Both the position numbers and the translations under genes were made by a program. 15,935 nucleotides of DNA from the NCBI GenBank assembly GCA_964499955.1, contig CAZCMI010000019.1, forward strand, positions 1-15,935, written 5' to 3'. Below are positions 12,998 to 15,935 of the stretch, one piece after another. The notes under the pieces are model-generated. The model was not told the DNA's origin. It did no database searches and worked only from the letters and a program-made list of their open reading frames with translations. Every line of letters begins with the position of its first letter. Position 1 is the first letter of the stretch. Origin of the DNA: JAJYIV01 sp964499955. Lineage in GTDB: Bacteria > Patescibacteriota > Patescibacteriia > UBA9934 > GWF2-40-263.

Positions 12998-13012
12998 ACG
13001 GGGCGGCGCGTA

Positions 13013-15042
13013 TCATTCGAACGTCGCCGTTTCGCCGGCGCGGAGCGTACCGGAAACGGACGGGGGCGGCTTCGGGGGTTGCGGCTTGGGTGCCGGCGGC
13101 GGCGGGCGCTGGTCGCGACGCGGTTCCTGTTTCGGTTCCGGGCGGCGTTCTTGTTGGCGTTCATACTTCTGCTCATGCCGCTTTGGTTCCGACGGACGGG
13201 GCGGGCGCGGCGGGTGCGTCGGCAGGGCCGCGTCCTTGCGGGCCGGTTGTTTGGGCGTATCACGGCGCGGAGGTTGCGCGAGCGCGGGCCTGGGTGCGGC
13301 GGGCGGGATGGCCTTCGGTACGGGCGCAACCGGCGAAGGAGCCGCCTTGGCAGCCAACGCGGCCAATTCCGCCAACGGCACGTCGGGGACGTCGGCCTCG
13401 GCCGGACCCGCTTCGTCTTCTTCGTCCGCGGGCGGGGCTTCGGCGGCGGCCTTGGCGGCCAACTCGGCCAAGGTCAACGACGGCGGCACGGCGGACGCCG
13501 ACATGCGCTCCACCGGCGGCGAAGACGCGCGCGGCGGCGGCGCCCCGGGTCCCTTCTTCCCCTTCTTGCGCTCCTCGCGCACGATCTCAATGCATTCCTC
13601 GCAGTAAATCGGCCGGGACGTGTCCAATTCCACCGGCAGAATGATCTGCTTGTTGCAGCGCGAACAATTGTATTCGAACCGCGGCTTCTTGGAATCCTTC
13701 ATGGCCTTCTTCTTGGCCTTGGCCGCCGCCGCCATCTTCGCCACACCTTCCTCGCCCTGGTCTAAGCCGGTCCACTTCGAAATCTTGTCCTCGATGCCAC
13801 CGCGCGCCGTGCCGTACCGCTCGCGCGTGATGCGGAGGATCTTTTCCTCGGACCCCGTGCGCTGCGCGATGGGCGGAAGCGTGGACGCCGAAAACGGCTG
13901 GCTGGCCACGCCATCAATCAGCAACTTCAAATAGATGTTGTACTTCGGCAGGTTCACGATGTCCGTCGCCATGAAGCGCGGCTCGAATTCCTTCTCCAGG
14001 AACAGGGCGTCCGGGCTGCCCACGCGGAAGGAAATCATGGTGCCGACGTTGCCGAACACGGCCTCGCGCACCTCGTCCGACAGCTGGGCGATGTACTGGT
14101 GCGCCATCACCAGGCACAGGCGGTATTTGCGCGCCTCGGACAGAATGGCGGCGAAGGATTCCACGGCGAAGTTTTGGAATTCGTCCACGTACAGGTAGAA
14201 GTCCTTACGGTCCGTCTCCGGCATGTCCACGCGTTCCATGGCCGACAGCTGGATCTTGGTGATGAGCATCCCACCCAACAGGCGGCTGGCGTCCTCGCCG
14301 ATGCGCCCCTTCGACAGGTTCACGATGAAGATCTTTTCCTGGTCCATCATCTCGCGGATGTTGATCGAGGACTTCACCTGGGCGACGATGTTGCGGATGA
14401 TCGAGGCGGACAAAAACTGGCCGATCTTGTTTTGAATGGCCGAACTCGCCTCCGCGGCGAATTTCTGGTCCCATGAGGCGAACTCCCCCACCCAGAACTG
14501 CTTGACGATGGGGTCCTTCACGTTGCCGACGATGCGGTTGCGGTATTCTTCGTCGGACAACATGCGGTTGATGCCGAGCAGCGTGGAACCCGGGTTGTCG
14601 AGCAGCGCCAAAATGACGTTGTTCAAAATGTACTCCATGCGCGCGGACCAGACGTTCTCCCAGATTTTCTTGAACACGCCCATCATGCCCGCGGCCACGA
14701 GGTGCTTGTGGCGTTCGTCCACGNNNNNNNNNNGAGGATGTTGAAGCCGATGGGGAAATCCAAGTCCGCCGGGTTGAAGTACACGACGTCGTTCATGCGC
14801 CAGCTGGGGATGAAGTCGATGAGGCGTTCGGCCGTGTCGCCGTGCGGGTCCACGTAGCAGCAGCCGTGCCCGGCGTAGATGTCGGACAGGAACATGTTTT
14901 CCAACAGCACGGACTTGCCCATGCCCGTCTTCCCCACGATGTACATGTGGCGCCGCCGGTCGTCCTGCTTGATGCCGAACTTCACCAACTGGTTGCGGTA
15001 GTTGGTGCGGGCGAAATAGGTGACGTGGTCCTGGTCGGGCAT
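13013..15042 (-). CDS. VirD4/TraD-like (type IV secretion coupling-type) ATPase with C-terminal zinc ribbon; interrupted by assembly gap
   Basis: About 674 residues if the gap is short. Before the gap (103 residues): FARTNYRNQLVKFGIKQDDR, Walker A GKTGMGKS (37-44), CYVDPHGDTAERLIDFIP. After it: VDERHKHLVAAGMMGVFKKI, NPGSTLLGI, Walker B DE in YLYVDEFQNF (near 14170-14200), and the TraM/TraG-recognition-like ending. Next comes a zinc ribbon with cysteines at 13666, 13657, 13603 and 13594 (CSRC ... CEEC). The last about 170 residues are low-complexity Pro/Ala/Lys/Arg-rich with LAELAAKAA twice. Family knowledge: such hexameric ATPases couple DNA or protein substrates to secretion channels; similar genes are common in Patescibacteria, where their substrate is unknown. 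The reading frame changes across the N run, so the gap length is wrong. No membrane helix of its own. Confidence 0.85.
14724..14733. other. Assembly gap (10 N)
   Basis: Ten N inside the VirD4-like ATPase gene. The flanks read ...GFNIL before and VDERHKHLVA after, in different frames if 10 bases are kept. The frame is restored if the true length is 2, 5, 8 or 11 bases (remainder 2 after division by 3). Confidence 0.98.
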
Positions 15043-15071
15043 AGGGGATGGGGCGCGCCGCGGGGGCGCGG

Positions 15072-15935
15072 TTACACGGGGAGGTTGGGCGGCGGGGCAC
15101 CCTCGCGGGAGCCGTCGCCGTCGGCGTCTTCGACGTCGTCATTCGCGCGGCGGGCGGCCGTGCCGACGGGACCCGTGGGAAGCCGCACGTCGGCGGGCGG
15201 GCCCATGTCCGTGGCGTCCAGGCCTTCTTCCCGTTCTTCGCCGTCTTGGTCCCCGCCGTCATAAACGCCGGGACCCGGCATCCTGCCGGGCGGCTCATCC
15301 GCCTGCGACGACAACACCACGGGCGCGGGCATGCCGGGCATGGACACGTCGGGCAGCTCCACCAACGCGCCCGTCGGCTCGTTCGCGGGCGGGGCGCTCG
15401 GCAACGCGTCCGGTTCCATCGGCAACGAAGGAATGGCGGCAACCGCCGGCCCCGTCGGCAACGAATCGTCGAAGGTGATGGGCAGGCCGATGGGCGGTTC
15501 CGCGCGGCGGGATTCGGTCTTGCGCAACAGCGGCGCCTTGATGCCCACCGACGGGAAGTGCCACAAGGTGGCCAATTCCTCGGCATTCAAAATCTTCGGG
15601 TCCGCGCCGGCCCCCATGCTGCGCCCCTTGTACGCCTGCATCAGGCGGTTTTGCTTCTCCGTATACGACCACTTCTGCCAGAAGTAGTCGTCTTTCGGCA
15701 CGGACGGGCCGAAGAACCCGATGCCGTTCAGGTTGAGGTTCGCGTATTGGTTGAACATCCCCTTGATGAAAATCACACGCGTCCCCTTGCTGAACGCTTC
15801 CTTGCGCGCGACGTACACGATGCGGATCTTGGTGTTGAAGCCGGGCTTGGACACCTTCCGCATCACCGCCTTGGCTTCGTCGATTTCCACCGGGGGCAGC
15901 TTGAACGCCTTCCCCTGGTCCGCGTCCTTCGCCTC
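15072..15935 (-). CDS. C-terminal part of the partner protein of the VirD4-like ATPase; start beyond window
   Basis: 287 residues are visible; the 5' end lies beyond base 15935. It reads on from EAKDADQGKAFKLPPVEIDE without a start. The folded part ends with NAEELATLWHFPSVGIKAPL and RKTESRRAEPPIGLPI. From memory, the pattern 'EELATLWHxP ... R.APPPxxLP' closes the large membrane-linked protein that usually precedes this ATPase in Patescibacteria and in some Actinobacteria/Chloroflexi (a DUF-type family, possibly DUF8128). The last about 150 residues are low-complexity Pro/Ala/Asp-rich. It is separated from the ATPase gene by 29 bases that include a small GCGCC/GGCGC hairpin. The two are probably co-transcribed and act together at the membrane. 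The family name is not certain. Confidence 0.7.
   Translation of the reverse strand, partial: EAKDADQGKAFKLPPVEIDEAKAVMRKVSKPGFNTKIRIVYVARKEAFSKGTRVIFIKGMFNQYANLNLNGIGFFGPSVPKDDYFWQKWSYTEKQNRLMQAYKGRSMGAGADPKILNAEELATLWHFPSVGIKAPLLRKTESRRAEPPIGLPITFDDSLPTGPAVAAIPSLPMEPDALPSAPPANEPTGALVELPDVSMPGMPAPVVLSSQADEPPGRMPGPGVYDGGDQDGEEREEGLDATDMGPPADVRLPTGPVGTAARRANDDVEDADGDGSREGAPPPNLPV

Noticed and set aside
12495..13765. Long plus-strand open frames opposite uppP and the ATPase tail
   Set aside because: Shadow frames of GC-rich, Ala/Pro-rich minus-strand genes.
13013..15042. Frameshifted pseudogene of the VirD4-like ATPase
   Set aside because: The frame change coincides exactly with the 10-N placeholder, and both halves are conserved and uninterrupted.
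15043..15071. Small GCGCC/GGCGC hairpin between the two right-end genes as a terminator
   Set aside because: No T-run follows and the stem is only 5 bp, so the genes are probably co-transcribed.
1..15935. CRISPR array, insertion sequence, integrase, toxin-antitoxin or defence genes
   Set aside because: None seen: no regularly spaced repeats, transposase motifs or nuclease-type genes.

Overview
The window is about 16 kb of GC-rich, gene-dense DNA with short intergenic gaps, read with the standard bacterial code (TGA is a normal stop). The best guess is a candidate-phyla-radiation (Patescibacteria/Parcubacteria-like) genome. The clues are a large two-gene type-IV-secretion-like cassette of the kind common in that group, a signal-peptide/calcium-repeat/PKD surface protein, tiny intergenic spaces, and many start codons with no Shine-Dalgarno sequence. 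This lineage call is inference from gene style, not from a marker-gene tree. A run of 10 N at 14724-14733 shows that this is a scaffolded assembly.

Left part (1-3463, minus strand). The start of a lipid II flippase (MurJ) runs off the left edge, preceded by a membrane-anchored surface protein with thrombospondin-type-3 and PKD domains. The 185-base gap 1492-1676 holds a strong long-range inverted repeat whose mismatches are G-U and G-A pairs only if the plus strand is transcribed, so I call it a candidate structured RNA. Then comes a tight minus-strand operon: TrmH/SpoU-type RNA methyltransferase, family-2 glycosyltransferase, PduL-type phosphotransacylase.

Middle part (3470-11642). A TrmA/RlmD-type methyltransferase starts 6 bases from the TrmH-like gene, in the opposite direction. 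Next come an unrecognised membrane-anchored protein with a duplicated domain, Era, a small thioredoxin-fold protein (minus), a FecR-like anchored protein, a HAD hydrolase, MnmA (minus), a protein made of two receiver domains, and a charged proline-rich/coiled-coil protein. RNA modification and ribosome assembly (TrmH, RlmD, MnmA, Era) dominate the recognisable functions.

Right part (11695-15935, minus strand). A small unknown protein, undecaprenyl-diphosphatase (UppP), and the VirD4/TraD-like ATPase with a C-terminal zinc ribbon preceded by a partial partner protein. MurJ and UppP both act in the lipid-carrier cycle of peptidoglycan synthesis.

Two styles of gene start are visible. Most conserved genes have no Shine-Dalgarno and begin at TATG (often CGCGTATG); where a -10 box can be picked out it often lies only 8-12 bases before the start codon, which suggests leaderless or near-leaderless mRNAs. 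Four less conserved genes (starts at 4938, 7867, 10038 and 12084) instead share a TTGACR-17-TAGNNT promoter, a 45-60 base leader, a stem-loop (weak at 10038) and a clear Shine-Dalgarno. No tRNA, rRNA, CRISPR array or insertion sequence was found.
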